Source of the DNA: Dermanyssus gallinae
Lineage: Eukaryota > Arthropoda > Arachnida > Mesostigmata > Dermanyssidae
Direction of reading: 5' to 3'
Length of the DNA stretch: 64,000 nt
NCBI GenBank assembly: GCA_003439945.1
Contig: QVRM01005673.1
Span: forward strand, 216,001 to 280,000
Positions 11,136 to 23,368 of this stretch are shown piece by piece. Both the position numbers and the translations under genes were made by a program. The notes beneath the pieces were generated by a model, which was given only the letters and a program-made list of their open reading frames with translations, did not search any database and was not told the DNA's origin. Within the stretch, counting starts at the first letter, position 1. Each line of letters starts with the position of its first letter.

Positions 11136-14023
11136 CTACTCCAATCTGCCATCATCCATCGTCTCATGTCTGCCTTGGTGCAGCTCAGACGCGTCAGCCA
11201 GACCGTTAACGCCTTCCACAGCTCCGCCACCTGGGGATGCGTCGAGAGTCATCGCCTGGAGCGTCCCTGGCTGTCCCTGCCTAATCCCAAGGCTGGTTCG
11301 CCTTTGCTGCCTATTTCCCCTTCTTTCCCTGTCACCTACGGGCGCTCCCTCTCGACTGGATCGGGGGCTATTGTTGAAACGAGCTCTCCTGGCAGTTTCC
11401 TTGGCCACCTTTAAGGACATGATAGTCTCGAAGAAGGCACAGGACTCCCTCCACGCCTTCGCCGAAGTCAGCATGTGTGCTACAACCTTCTTAATCGGCT
11501 TTCCTCTCACGGTGGTCGCACCTACGTCTCTGGCTTCTTGGAGGGCCGGACACCGCAGAACTGTGTGCTCGACATCGTCCGTTTCACCCGATCTGCATAA
11601 CGTGCAGATGTCGACACTCGCCTTGTTAATTCTTACCATGTACGTTTGGAACTGGCCATGCCCGGTCAGCACCTGTGTCGTACCATAAGACAGCTCACCG
11701 TGGTTGCAGTCGTACCACGCCTTCAGGTCAGGGATGAGGTCTCTGGTCCAGCTCCCCGCGGGCGGGCTCCGAGGGCTGCACTGCGGCCCATTCTTCATGC
11801 CACCGGGCGATTGTCCTCGATCTAGCCGTTGTTAAGTCTAGATCGCCATCCTTCCATCTTTCGGCCCGTTCACTTGCCAGCAGATCCCATGGCAGCAGCA
11901 TGGCTCTTGGCCCTTAGACAGGACCAAGAGGGCCGCGGTCGACACCGTGCGGTAAGCCCGGCAGACACGAATGGCTACCGGCCGCTGTGACGATCGAAGC
12001 GCTCTCCTGTTTCTTTGTGTCCTCAGCGCCATGTCTGCCCACACTGGAGCCGCGTATAGCGCTACCGACTCTGCTACACTGGCCAGCAGGCGCCGCCTGC
12101 CTTCTGTGCAGCCGCCGACTCTGGGCATTAACCGCGCCAGGCCGGCCGCGACCTTGTGGGCTTTACCAGCCACATGCTGGATATGCGCCGATCCATTGAG
12201 ACTTTTGTCGAGCACCACTCCGAGATACTTTGCTGTCCGAGCAAGCCTGACAGGATGACCGTTTAGACGCAGGCGGATGTTCCGGGTTTTTTTCCTGCCT
12301 GTAAGGTACATTGCTTCCGTCTTGTGCGGGGCCAGTCTTAGAGAACGGTCTTCCATCCACTCTGCCACCTGCTCCAAGGCTTCATTAGTGGCATACTCCA
12401 GGGCCCCAGTTTCCCGTGCCGTGATAACCAGCGCCAAGTCATCGGCATAGGCCACCATCTCAACACCCGCCGGTAGGTCCGCCCGCTCTAAGATCTTGCC
12501 CATTGTGTCAAGAAGACATATAGGCCGGTAAGCAGAACTACTTGCTAAAGCATGGCTCTCTCCCGTTGGTTTGGGGATTAGGACCAGGTTGGCGTTTTTC
12601 CACAGCCGCGGAAATCGCCCTTCTCTTAGAAGACGCATCACCAGTGCTTGAAACAGCTTCGGCCTTCGCTGAACCAGTAGCTTCACCGCTCCAGGAGGTA
12701 CTCCATCCGGGCCAGGTGCTTTACCGGGTGTCAATCGCTGCCATGCTCGCTCGACTTCCTCCAAAGTCACCTCGGGAATATCTTCTTTAGCAACCAGAGG
12801 CTCCTCCCCGTCGCCTCTCCACGGGTGAACCGGGAACAAGCTATGGACCTGATCCTTTAGAACATCCGGCGGGAGTCTCAGAGAAGGCGCCCGAAGCCTG
12901 TCCATAACGATTCGGTACGCTAACCCCCACACGTCTCGCTCCACGTCCTCTGCCAGCTGTTTCCACGCCTGTACCTTACTCTTCCAGGTGAGGCCTTGAA
13001 GGTCCTCGCGGGCAGCTCTGTAACTTTCCAGGAGTGTGGCCGATTGCTCGTCAACGTCTAGCCCCCTCTCCCCTCGGTTCAATCTTCCACTCAGCCAGCT
13101 GCGTTGCCTAGTATACGCCCTGTTTAGTCTTGTGCATCGCTTTCTCGCTTCCCCGATCTCTTTGCTCCACCAGTAAACGGACCGGTGCCGTCGGGCACCT
13201 CCGCCGTTCGGGTGGGGCGGGCCAGCCTTTGTACATGCGGCAATGAGTGTTTCAATGAGTCGATTTTCGTCTACCGTTCCCACTCCCATCGTCCGACACC
13301 TCGCGTCGATCTCCTTTACTAGCGCTTCCTTTTCCAGCTGTCTCATCTGCCACCGTCTGCCCCGGGCAGGGTGATGCTGGAAGCGTCGCGGTTGGGGCTC
13401 GTACCTCGAAGCAGATGTAGCGGTGGTCGCTGTGGTTATGAACCGTATCGACCCTCCACCCGGTTATCGCCGTGAATGCCCGTTCGTTGGCAAGCGTGAG
13501 ATCTACGTGGGATTCCCTCCCTGCCCGTGAGAACGTCGGAACGTCCCCGTCGTTGACAGCCATAAGCCTGCTCTGCCATCCATTCCAGTAAGATTTGTCC
13601 TCTTTCCGAAGTGTTACGACTACCCCATGCAGTACTGGCCGAGTTAAAGTCCCCGGTAGCAATCAATGGTTTTCCATCGTGCGTGCCTAAGCTACGGCCT
13701 AGTTGACCCAGGAAAACCTGAAACTCCCTATTAGGTGAAAAATAGCACGAGTAGAGAACACCCACCCCGTCTAATTCCACCCACGCAAAGCCACTTTCGC
13801 CACTCTCCTGAGCCCGTACTGCCCATTTGGCGTTGTCCTCTCCTGTCCACCAGGTTGCCGCATCGATGCGTTCATCGGTATTTATAGAGCTCTTCTTTCT
13901 CATTCGCTTCTTGTTCAGTTCCGAAAGGAGGCATATTGCTATGCCCCTCTCCCGGACCGTCTCCTCCAGCAGGTCGTGCGCAGCTCTGCACCGGTTGAGG
14001 TTCACCTGAAGTATTCTAATCAT
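11136..14023 (-). pseudogene. Family C ORF2: endonuclease + RT with palm deletion
   Basis: ATG at 14023 begins MIRILQVNLNRCRAAHDLLEE, the R1 endonuclease start. GDFNSASTAWGSR follows near 13650. A frameshift near 13550 and another near 13370 precede the linker and RT fingers (TPGKAPGPDGVPPGAVK, SAYRPICLLDTMGKILER). The frame then jumps directly into ADLPAGVEMVAYADDLALV (about 12485-12430). Motif A (D..AFN) and motif B (PQGS) are missing, so the palm has lost its first catalytic Asp through an apparently in-frame deletion. A further shift near 11860 leads to LTGHGQFQTYMVRIN and the CCHC knuckle CTLCRSGETDDVEHTVLRC (about 11620-11560). Confidence 0.88.
14016..14023 (-). promoter_or_regulatory. 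ORF1 stop / ORF2 start overlap (ATGATTAG)
   Basis: The ORF2 ATG sits 5 bases upstream of the ORF1 TAG within one 8-base overlap, the arrangement expected for termination-reinitiation. The family B copy at 28917-28920 has the tighter ATGA form. Confidence 0.7.
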
Positions 14024-15238
14024 TTGAAGTCCCATTGACTTCCCCTCCCTTGGCTGCGGCACCAGCGACAGCGGCGCTGATGGCAGCACGCCCTCTCCTG
14101 CTGTAACCCTCGCTGTCCGTAGTCAATTGTTTAGCTTCTTTGCGCTGTCGCTTCTTTTCGGCCGCTTCCTGGCGCGCCCTAGCCTCCTGCTCGGATGCTT
14201 CTCTCCGCTTCCTTTCACCCTCGAACTTCTCGAGGTTACTCTTACGAGCAGCCTCTTTCAGCTTCTCAAGTTTTTTTGCCAGCACTGGGCATTTGCTTGA
14301 CGAAGCCGAGTGCCCGTCGACTTTGCAGATATAGCAATGCCCGGTTTCGCTAGTGCACGCACTAAGGAGGTGCCCGACGTCGCCGCACCGGTAACAGCGT
14401 CGGCCTTGCGCTTTCTCCTCCTGACAGTCTTTAGCCATGTGGTCTTGCTTCTGGCAGTTAAAGCATGTTGGTACGCTAAACCAATCCTTTGCCCGGCACG
14501 TGGTGTTACCGATCTGCAGGTGCTTCATGTCGACTAATCTTTTTGCCGCCGTAGTCGGGAGAACGACAAGACACTGGTATCGCCCTGTTCTGCCGGACCG
14601 CGGGTCTTCTGTGCGCATGCGCATATCTGCCGGCATGCTTAACTTTCGCCTTATCGTGTTTTCGATGCTGTCGCTGTCCGCAAACGGGTCCACGTCGCGC
14701 AGTACGATCGTCTTTGGCGGTCCCCCAGAGTCTCGGCAATCAACCTTTGTGTTGATCGATCGTGCTAGCGTCTCAGCAAGTGTGCCTGTTGATGCCTTTG
14801 TGCCGGTCACTCTAACGAGAACGTCCCCACTTTCGGTCTCTTTCGGTCGTGGCTAGTCCTCCGCGCGCGGCCAATACTACGCCCGCCGCTCTGAGGTCTG
14901 CATTTTTTCGCACGCTCATGAGCGTTTCTGCTGCAGTTTTACCCTCAATCTTCCTTACCCGGACAGTGGTATGGGTCGCCCACGTACTGGTCTGAGACGT
15001 TTGTCTCTTTTGGTAAGCTTCGATCCGCGGGCGGTGTTCTAACAATGAGTTCGACATCACAGTCGAGTACCCGACAGCACGCCTCAAGGATCTGAGGGAT
15101 TGTGTAGTCTCCCAGCTCCTCGGTCACAGCCACAGCTGGTGCCTCCTCCCGCCTATCTACATTAAGGGTATGCAGGAGTCTACCAAAAAGCCTAATTAAG
15201 TCGGCCGAGGTCGCCCCTAACGGGACCATCCCGGCCAC
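14016..15238 (-). pseudogene. Family C ORF1 (gag-like), 5'-truncated, two frames
   Basis: The 15238-14812 part has the gag core in two overlapping frames. From 14810 one frame runs to the stop at 14016. It holds VVLRDVDPFADSDSIENTI, homologous to the GIDPFLTSDKIEKEL block of family A, and then three complete knuckles: CFNCQKQDHMAKDC, CYRCGDVGHLLSAC and CYICKVDGHSASSSKC (about 14470-14290). A basic, Lys/Arg/Glu-rich tail ends the protein. The coiled-coil N-terminus is absent. Confidence 0.85.
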
Positions 15239-15328
15239 TAGCGTTCGTGACCTCCGGGGGACTCTGGTGTATTCCCTCCGTCTCCCCTTCTTCGTCTATC
15301 TCGCCGTCGCCGTCGCCGGAACCAAGAC

Positions 15329-15358
15329 TGGCGGCCCCCAGTGGCCGGAACCAAGACT
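15329..15358. repeat. 30-bp target-site duplication, right copy
   Basis: Matches 10904-10933. A partial third copy of its 3' part (CCGGAACCAAGACT, about 15316-15329) lies immediately left, so the element's 5' end overlaps a short tandem duplication. Confidence 0.85.
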
Positions 15359-15767
15359 GGCGGCCTCCACGTGTATCAGCCTAGTGATCGAGAAGTAGAA
15401 ATAGAAAAGTTTCCAACTTGGTCCGTCTGTCCTCAACAAACGTGGCCCCAACTAGTATCTGGAAGAGAGGGCTAATAAGTACAGTACCTTTGTAGGCGAA
15501 AGTGTACCGTTTCGCCGACCAGGTGGTTTTCTATTTGTCGTCGTTGGGATTGCCGATACTGAGTGTGAACCAATTATTCTCAAAAAGTGAGCAATAAACC
15601 TCGAAGAACCACCAAAACACAATAAAACTCTACCGCAGATCTTCACACACCAACGCTACAGGTCCGGCACCGGGCACCCTGGAGTAACGCGAGTTTCTCC
15701 GGTATGTACCACAGAGCTCGGCTAGACACGTCCGCACAGTTCGACTGCCAGACAGAGACTTCGCTGC
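15359..15767. other. Unassigned spacer
   Basis: No recognisable coding motif. It continues the flank of the family C LINE up to where family B homology starts. Confidence 0.4.
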
Positions 15768-16502
15768 TCCTCACATTAATCAAAAGGACGCCAGAGTGAA
15801 GATCAGACCAGTAAAGAAAAATAAATATAAAGGGGTTTACTTACATTTTTGTGCTGAAGGACGTGAACTATTTTATCCCACTAGACGAGATAGCGAAGGG
15901 ATTGCGCAACTCGTTGGACCTGCATGAAACAACGAAGGTACGAGTAGAGACACCAAGGGAGCAACAAGAAAGGAACATGGCAATGTTTAGTAACTTTGCC
16001 CAGTCGGGATGCTAAGAGACTCGTTGCCAAAAAAAGTATCACCATCTCAGGGCGCCTATGCAGGGTTGAAGAGTAGTTTCAAATCCCAACATGCTATAGG
16101 TGCAACCTGATAGGGCATGTAGCAAGAGACTACCAAAGTGAAGAGGCAACTGCTAGGAGGTGTTATAGATGCCGGAAAAAGGGGCACATAGCAAAGGAAT
16201 GTAAGGAACTTGACTCCTCGTGCTACGTGTGCAATGAGAACGATCACAAATCGAGAACTATGGCTTGCCCGCAGTACGCAAAACTTCTTAAGGAACGGAA
16301 ACAAGCCGCAATATCAAAGGAAGAAAAAAGGCAAGGCAAGTTCCGGGAATCAAAGGCGGAGCAAAACGAAAAGGAAGAGAAACAAGCGGCCAGGGAACAG
16401 AGGAAAGAAGCTCAAAGAGACAAGCATACATCCGATGGCTGATTACAAAAATGCTCCAGAGGGGCGGCCCATTTTCAACATTTGGAAACCGAAGGTCTAA
16501 AC
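15768..16502 (+). pseudogene. Family B ORF1 remnant with CCHC knuckles (copy 1)
   Basis: Multiple frame breaks. Knuckles are readable near 16090-16265: CYRCNLIGHVARDY (last Cys lost), CYRCRKKGHIAKEC and CYVCNENDHKSRTMAC. A Lys/Glu-rich tail follows. The second knuckle keeps its first Cys, which copy 2 has lost. Confidence 0.8.
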
Positions 16503-16516
16503 TCTTCAGAACAACA

Positions 16517-19410
16517 ATGAACAGGACCAAAGTAATACAAGTAAACTGCACCAGGAGTAGATACGCGCATGACATGGTCAAAGAAATAGCCTCAAGAAGA
16601 GGAGGCAAGCTAGTAGCGGTGAGCAAACCAAATCAAGCGATGGCAACAAACAAAACAGAATGGTTTTCAGATTAAACTTGGAGTGAAGTAAGCATGAACA
16701 CCGGCATGCAATTCATAAGGCATGGAAGCGGCACGGGTTTGTATGGGCGAAACTGCTAGAATGATGGAGGCTGTACTCTTGTTAAAGCAGCCCCAATGGC
16801 AGCCTGGACGAGCCAGGCCGGGTCGAAGACCTACTGAGTGAAATAGGTGCATCAATAAAAGAAGCCACAAACGGAAAGGGCGTAGTAGTGTCGGGAGATT
16901 TCAATGCGGCATCGGAAACATGGGGTCACGGCGAGCGAACAACACGGAAAGAATTTTAAATGAATGGGCAGCCAGCCTGGACCCGTATATACAAAACGAT
17001 GGCAAAGACCCGACCTTCAACAGAATGGACATCAGTCAACGGTCGATCTAACATTACGCAACGATATAATGGTTAACAAAATAAAAAAATAGATCGTGCT
17101 CACGGAGAAAGAAAGCCTAAGCAATCACTATTATATTGAATTCACGGTGTAACTGCAGCAAAAAACGATGCCTATAAGAACCAAAACGCACTTCAGGATC
17201 AATAGACGAAGAGGTATTCAAGAGAGAACTCAAGAAGGCAATCCTCGAGGCTCCCCCCACACCGCAGAAGAACTGCACGACACTCTCACCAGGCACCTGC
17301 ACCAGGGCTACTAAGCCCCCTCAACCAAGAAAGGCTACCTGCCAACCGAAATATTGGTGGAACAGCGTCATAGCGCGGAAACGGGCAGATTGTGACAAAG
17401 CCAAAAGGAAGTCAAAACACGCCATAGGACCCGGGAGGCCGAGATACTCGCTTTAGACAATTATAAAAGATGTAGGGCGTTTTTAAAAAGAAATAGCAGA
17501 AAGAAGAAAGCTATAGTGGCGTCAAAAGATAAATGACATAAATGACGAACCATGGGGAAAGCCCTACAAAATGATCAGAGGGATAGGTGCGCAGGCCATA
17601 AAAGTTATACTGCCAGACACATGGGTCGTACAGATTTTAAACAAACTCTTTCCACAAGACGCACATTTTAACCGGGAGACTTTCGTAAGAAGAAAGACAA
17701 CCCCAGAAGGGAACTCTTCTCGCCTATCACGCGTGCAGAGGTAATAATGGCAGCCGAGAGGCTAATGCTAAGGAGGTCTCCAGGGCCTCGACGGCATTCC
17801 GCCTTCGGACGTGAAAATGCTCTTTAACGAACACCCGGATTTGGTAGCGACAGTACTCACTAAGGCGATGGCAAGTGGCAAAATGCTTGAAGACTGGAAG
17901 AGGGCCGGAGGTGGTTTTGATTCCCAAAAGTAACGGAGGGTACAGTCCCATATGTCTCTTGAACACCCTAGCAAAAGGATATAAGGCAATTATAGAATAG
18001 ACTTATAGCGTTTGCGGAACAGAATGATCTGCTATCGGCCAACCAATACGGATTTTGCAAGAACAGGTCAGTTCTCACAGCAATTCAACGAATAACAACC
18101 AAAGCCGACTTGCTGCACAGTTTGCCTATATACAAACGGAAACTTTTCTGCACGATAGCCTTTTCTGCAAAATTACCTGAATAGTTATAATTGTTTGAAT
18201 TTATCCTTGTGAGGGCCGTCTCGAGATACTTGGACGACAGAAGAGTTTTTAGCGGCACTGTGGAGATAGACATGACAGCAGGAGTTCCGCAAGGATTAAT
18301 CCTGGGCCCCCTACTCTGGAACATAACATATGACGACATCTTGAGACAGAAAGATCTCCTACAGAAAGTAGAGATTATTGCGTACGCGGATGACTTGGCC
18401 GTTATTATTCAAGCAAACACAGAGGAGAAGAAACTAGAGTTAAAAACAAACATCTCCGGTCGACAAAGAGATGGATGGATAGAGCTGGGCTACAGCTGGC
18501 CCCGGAAAAGAGTGAAGCCATTCTCTTGACAAGAAGAAAAAGAGTGGGCAGCATAAACTTGATGGTGGCGGGCCAGTAACAGAAGCCAGATAGATACCTT
18601 AGCGTCCTACTAGACAAGGGTCTCAGGGGCACAAGTCATATCAGGAAATGCACGGCCAAGGCGGCTAAAGCGGGCTAACGCTATAGGCAAGATCTTTCCA
18701 AATTCATACGGGCCGCGGGAGTGTCGGCGACGACTACTAGTGTCGGTTACCGAATCAATTTCCCTTTTCGCGGTGCCAGTCTGTCTGCAGAACACCCTAA
18801 AAACGACGACGGCAAGAAAGGCCCTGAGAAATACGCACGTACGGTTAGCGCAAACGCAGCCCTGGTACTGGCTGGTTGCCCACCCTAGGACTTATTAGTA
18901 AACGAAAGGAGAAGGATGCGGGAAGCAGGGGGTGAGTCCAGCAAAAAGTTAAGAAAGAAAAAACGATAAGATCGTGGCAATTTTTTTTCCTTACGCAGTG
19001 TCTCACTAGCCATGGTGACTTTCAAAGCTATCTCTTTCGTATAGGCAAAGCTCCCTCGGCAACCTGCGTGCACTGTGCGGACGGCGTCGACGATGACCCC
19101 GAGCACACTCTCCTGAAATGCAATGGACTAGAGCAGAGAAAAATGGTCCAGAGAAAAAGAAAAACGAGGAGCCAGAACAACGGACCCGCCGAGAAGTAAC
19201 ATGAAAACGTTTGTGAAGTACACATGCAGCACAGCATCAGCATGGAAGCTGGGCGAAGAAACGGCAACTGCAGTGATAGAAAAAAAAACCGAGCTTGGCA
19301 GGTACAGAAGAGAACGGATAACGCTTACGACATCAACAGGTGACGTGGCTCGTAATCAGACGGGTTTGCAGGTGCTGGGACAAGTACGTCGAACCGGAGG
19401 GACCCGTGAG
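16517..19410 (+). pseudogene. Family B ORF2 (endonuclease + RT), copy 1, many disruptions
   Basis: The ATG at 16517 reads TKVIQVNCTRSRYAHDMV, the endonuclease start. GDFNAASETWG is near 16900. RT has GVPQGLILGPLLWN near 18285 and YADDLAVIIQ near 18380. Sequence corresponding to motif A in copy 2 (30540-30560) is replaced around 18150-18200. Numerous stops and frameshifts rule out function. The C-terminal knuckle CVHCADGVDDDPEHTLLKC is readable near 19065. Confidence 0.85.
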
Positions 19411-19435
19411 TGACCTCGGCCAAATGATCCGGTCT

Positions 19436-21790
19436 AACATTGCCGGTGTTTTGTAGAACGCTTCTGGCACTTCTCTCATCTTCTGCTAACGGCGCCTACG
19501 GAACTCTCGCAGTGAGGCACGCAGTAGTCGGAAAGCGGTTTATCAGATCCTCGATGAACGGCGTCGTCCTCGACAGAGTAGGCCTGTTTTGTCCGGTTCT
19601 AGGGAGGTTCAAAGCTCTTTTTAAGGAACGGTGCCTTTTCACCGCGTCGAGAGCACTAAGCTGCTGAGCAGATAAATGTTCCCAGATTAATGTGATACCG
19701 TAGAATGCCATCGATGCCACTTTCAGGTTAGCAACAGTATTAGGCTGCCTTTACTGAGAGTCCCTGCGGGGCCGGGAATAAGGCCATGGCGACGATGCTG
19801 CAATTAATTCCACATAGTGTCTTATTCCACATGAAATATTAAATTATCATTTTCGTCAAATGTTTGCTAGTGCCATAACTGTTCCGAGCTGTGCTCCTGT
19901 GGTAATGTATGTGTGGGACGAGCGCGTCACTGAAGCCCGTCAAGCCCTGTCGCGGCCTATTAGCAATTCCGAAGTTATCGACTCAATAATGAAAGCACCG
20001 TCCGGGAGGGTACCGGGGCTCGATTTGGTCACAAACGAGTATCTTAAACAAGCGATTATTATACTTTTTAACGAGGTGATGAAAACGGCCCAACTACCCT
20101 CGGAATGGAAAACCAGCTTTCTCAGCGTTATCTCTAAAGGAAAATGGGATCCGTTGGCTCCATCATCTTACAGAGATATCGCAAAGAAGAACGCAATCTA
20201 CAAACTTCTATCGGCTATCCTAGCCCATTGACATTTTTTGAGGTTAACAGAAAGCTGCTGGAGCAACAGCATGGCTTCAGACGGGGCCGGTCAACAAAAA
20301 GAGCATGTGCTGTACTACTAAATTCTATATAACGGGCACTTCAAACTAAAGGAACGAAAGGGATTATCTTTTTGCTGTATTTGACTTTAAAGCGGCCTTT
20401 GATAAGGCCGCACAAACGATTATACTTGAAAAGCTGGACTTTTATGGGATTTCGTTGAATATATTGGAACTCGTTAATTTATCACACTCATCATTTACAA
20501 CTGTCCCTTGCGACGTTGCAGCATTACGTACGTTGCAGCATTACGTTTTACATAAACAGGTTGGAAATAAATATAAATAAAACAAAGGCCATGAAGTTTA
20601 GACGCGGAGGGAAATTGGCTGGAACCGACGAACTACAGTTAGGTTCAAAATCTATCTCCTACCTAGGGGGCATGTCCTCGTCTCGAGGTACGAACTTCTC
20701 GAGGCAGATTGATGAGCGATTTTGGAAAGGGCCGTTCATCTCTAACCTGAAGATTGCCCCTACTGTTTCTCACGATATATAGGTGATATGGCCGTATCTA
20801 TCGAAGTTAAACTTTAAGACGCTAGACCAAAGCAAGGTCGCTATTCTAATTAAAGCGCTAAGAGTCTATCTACGAGCGTCGACTTCGCTATTTATTAGGG
20901 ATTTACAAAAAAATACATGTTTATAATGTGTGCCTTCTCTGTACGCGCAATATTGTAAACCAACCCTCGGTTAATAAACAACATTTAAGCTATTAATTCG
21001 CTGAGATGTGTGGGCCGAGAAAGACGGGCCGCTTGGCGTTAGCTTAACGCCCAGATAAGTAAACTCGACAAACCTTACAGGAACTCCACTCAAGCTGAGT
21101 TAATCACTTCTTCTCAGGAGTCCCCCGGATCTGAACTTCATAGCCTTTGTGTTCGATACGTTATTCGTTAAACCATTGTACTTGTTGTATGTCTCCAGCA
21201 TTCTTAGAAACCTTTTTAGATCTATGAACACTACTATATACCACAAGGTCAGCGGCGTAGAGGGTGGTCATTTATAAGGCCCGGTAGATAACTGAGTAGA
21301 CTGAGAATAAGAGAGGGCTAAGGTTATCGCCCTGGGAGTGGTTTGCAAGAAAGAATGATATTTTCTAGCAGCAGATATCCTTTCTGCAGGATAGCAGACG
21401 GGGTTTGCTATCCTGAAAGCAAACCCAGTCATCTAGAATAGCCGGGTTTGCTTTCAAGATAGCTGCCAGTATTCGCAACACTCGTGGGCCCACGCAAGCG
21501 GCGGTTAGATTCTCCAGGACAATATCTCTGGAGACAGTGTCAAACTCAAAGGACAAGCCTACAAATACAGCGTACAATGATTGGTGCTTGACGGTGACGG
21601 AGTGTTTCAAATCATCTAAAAGCTCCCGCCAGGAGGCGTGCCAGGAGGCATCATGATAAAATCTTGTAGATGCAGGTCTTCATTGCAATGCCTCGTCAAG
21701 AGGATGGACAGAGCGAGTCACTGTTGCCTTTGAGGATGATCTTAGGTAATTCCGCCCAAGTTGCTGGAATTTCACCAAGTACTGGTTAAA
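19436..21790 (-). mobile_element. Minus-strand LINE RT fragment (family D), split by a nested insertion
   Basis: The RT N-terminal side is near 21780-21700 (IPATWAELPKI, RGIAMKTCIYKIL). Motif A region is at 21610-21540 (LYAVFVGLSFEFDTVSRD). Motif C is near 21280-21250, where YADD has become YAAD. After the nested element, the RT C-terminal region follows at 19720-19500 (FYGITLIWEHLSAQQLSALDAVK). The segment 19436-19810 plus 20992-21070 aligns with 58235-58680. It is non-functional. The clade is a Jockey/CR1-like LINE common in arthropods; I cannot name it more exactly. Confidence 0.8.
19811..20991 (+). mobile_element. Nested plus-strand LINE fragment with 8-bp target duplication
   Basis: Flanked by ATTAATTC at 19803-19810 and 20992-20999. 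Translation from 19860 gives RT finger/palm pieces: QLPSEWKTSFLSVISKGKWDP, IAKKNAIYKLLSAILAH, then QQHGFRRGRSTKRA (20265) and DFKAAFDKA in another frame near 20385, then NINKTKAMKFRRGGKLAG. An AATAAA lies near 20973, 18 bases before the 3' end, consistent with a processed transcript end; no poly-A remains. It is 5'-truncated and frameshifted. Confidence 0.75.
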
Positions 21791-22373
21791 GAGTGCCGTC
21801 CAAAGGGGCTGTTAGGAGAACCATTGACTTTATATGTTCATTCCGGGCGAGATCGGGTTCAAACGTCTACCTATTCGTCAACCCTTAAATCGTACTTTAA
21901 ACTTCCAGATGAGAGAATAAAGCATCTATCTGCTGGGATAGTAGACGCGTGTATTTGTCGGATAATTTACACGATCACGGTCTAATCCTAGGTGTGCTAT
22001 CTGTCGTTGCAAATACATCGATAAAGTGTTGGCGCAAACGGTCGGAAGCAACTGGACAACTAGAACACGTAAAATTCGCTCTAACGGCGCAGTGAAATCG
22101 TATGATTATAAGGGCTCAAACCTGGCCAGCGACGGTATCTGCAATAACAGTTTCTCATTTCTGGATATTCTCGGGAGAGGATGAGGGCTTTTTTTAAATC
22201 CAGTAACTAAAACGCCAATCACTTTCTCGCCATATTCGAGGTCTCCCCCCTTCAGGACCCGAGAAAGCGAATATATCGATTGTCGAGGAACCATCCCTCT
22301 GCGGTGGGTGCTTATCGCCAGGTCCACCGTTATCGGAGTAAAGAGCCGTTAGCGGCGACGGATCACCACTTTT
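21791..22373. other. Unassigned spacer
   Basis: ORFs of 70-75 residues in this stretch show no recognisable motif. It ends where homology to the 47 kb locus begins. Confidence 0.4.
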
Positions 22374-22962
22374 GCATCTGTTCGTCGCTGCCGAGCAATC
22401 ACCGAACACTGCTCAAAAACGGCCCATTGTGCGGAGACGCCGTGTGCTTACACCGTACACCACCGTACCTTGTACCAGGTAACCAGAGCAATCACTGCGA
22501 CGAGCAAGAGCACCAAACTTTCGACAGAGTGTTGTTTCCTTCCAGAAAGATAAGAACCACCACCGAGCAGCAAGCAGCAGCAGCACCATTAAGACGACGA
22601 CACTTCGGCAGCAATGGGTCGTCCGTAGATATGGACGACCCATCCGATCGGTGTCACGCAGTGTTCCGCAGCGCAGACATCACCGTTCAGCGAACGTACA
22701 AGACCGCGTGGGTCGTCAATAGTAGCAGCTTCACGAGATGAAGACAGTCATACACCAACATGTTCTTACTTCCAAACATTGTTACTTACTTGTGTGAACA
22801 TAGCCTGCATGCAGTTTCTAGAAAGGCGCCCGAAAATTCGTACCTTTGAACGACGTGGCGATCTTTTGCTTCCGTGTGCAGTGATGCATTTTTTTGCTGC
22901 CGCCCGTTAACGCCGTTGCGTCCTCCTTCGTGAGGCTCATCGAAGCCTTCTACAGGAGCTCC
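22374..22962 (-). pseudogene. Duplicated first exon and promoter side of the CAP-associated gene (copy 2)
   Basis: Aligns with 47005-47905 on the same strand, apart from a stretch present only in that copy. The minus-strand ATG at 22680 starts MSALRNTA, then TGA. Beyond the stop, in frame, TDDPLLPKCRRLNGAAAA precedes a hydrophobic, membrane-like stretch (LLLVAVIALV). A donor-like AAG/GTACGG lies at about 22469. The 47 kb copy reads TCA at the stop position. The nonsense codon makes this copy a pseudogene. The BEL/Pao element then split its upstream flank at 22962/22968. Confidence 0.6.
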
Positions 22963-22967
22963 CTGGT

Positions 22968-23159
22968 TGTTGCCAACGGAACCGTAGAATGAAGACAGTC
23001 GAAAATGCGCGGGTTCACTGACGCTGAGTTATATTTATTATAATTCACGATACGAATGAGAGCCTAGCGGTTATTATTCCCGGTTGTTAGCGCTAAGCTG
23101 TTTCACCGCCAGAACTCACACACAGTACACACTTAACAATACCGCTGTGCTACTCAACT
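22968..23159 (-). repeat. BEL/Pao 3' LTR, distal segment
   Basis: Starts TGTTGCCAACGGAACC in plus orientation and matches 35800-36050 and, inverted, 45140-45393. It runs into (TA)n exactly where the other copies have their (TA)n. Confidence 0.88.
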
Positions 23160-23161
23160 AA

Positions 23162-23193
<32 letters not shown>

Positions 23194-23263
23194 GATATAT
23201 ATTATATATAGATATAGATATATATAGAGATATATTTAGATATATATATATATATATATATAT

Positions 23264-23344
<81 letters not shown>

Positions 23345-23368
23345 TATATATATATATATATATATATC
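23160..23368. repeat. (TA)n tract of the BEL/Pao LTR, expanded
   Basis: Imperfect TA repeat with TAGA variants. In the solo LTR at 45.1 kb the corresponding tract is only about 30 bp. Confidence 0.95.

Larger units (their letters stand above)
10934..15328 (-). mobile_element. R1-clade LINE (family C), 5'-truncated, between 30-bp direct repeats
   Basis: Minus-strand LINE with a poly-A tail (poly-T at 10933-10944), 3' UTR, ORF2 and the C-terminal two thirds of ORF1. The 5' end is truncated inside ORF1. ORF1 stop and ORF2 start overlap (14016-14023). RT carries an internal deletion and a frameshift, so the copy is dead. Confidence 0.9.
15768..19435 (+). mobile_element. R1-clade LINE (family B), copy 1, heavily decayed
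   Basis: Aligns by eye with 28140-31690 (copy 2) through gag, endonuclease and RT, and extends further 3', to sequence resembling the family A end (AACCCGTGAGTGACC at 9668 versus GACCCGTGAGTGACC near 19402). The 5' end is truncated inside ORF1. Its 3' end abuts an unrelated minus-strand LINE at 19436. Confidence 0.85.
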
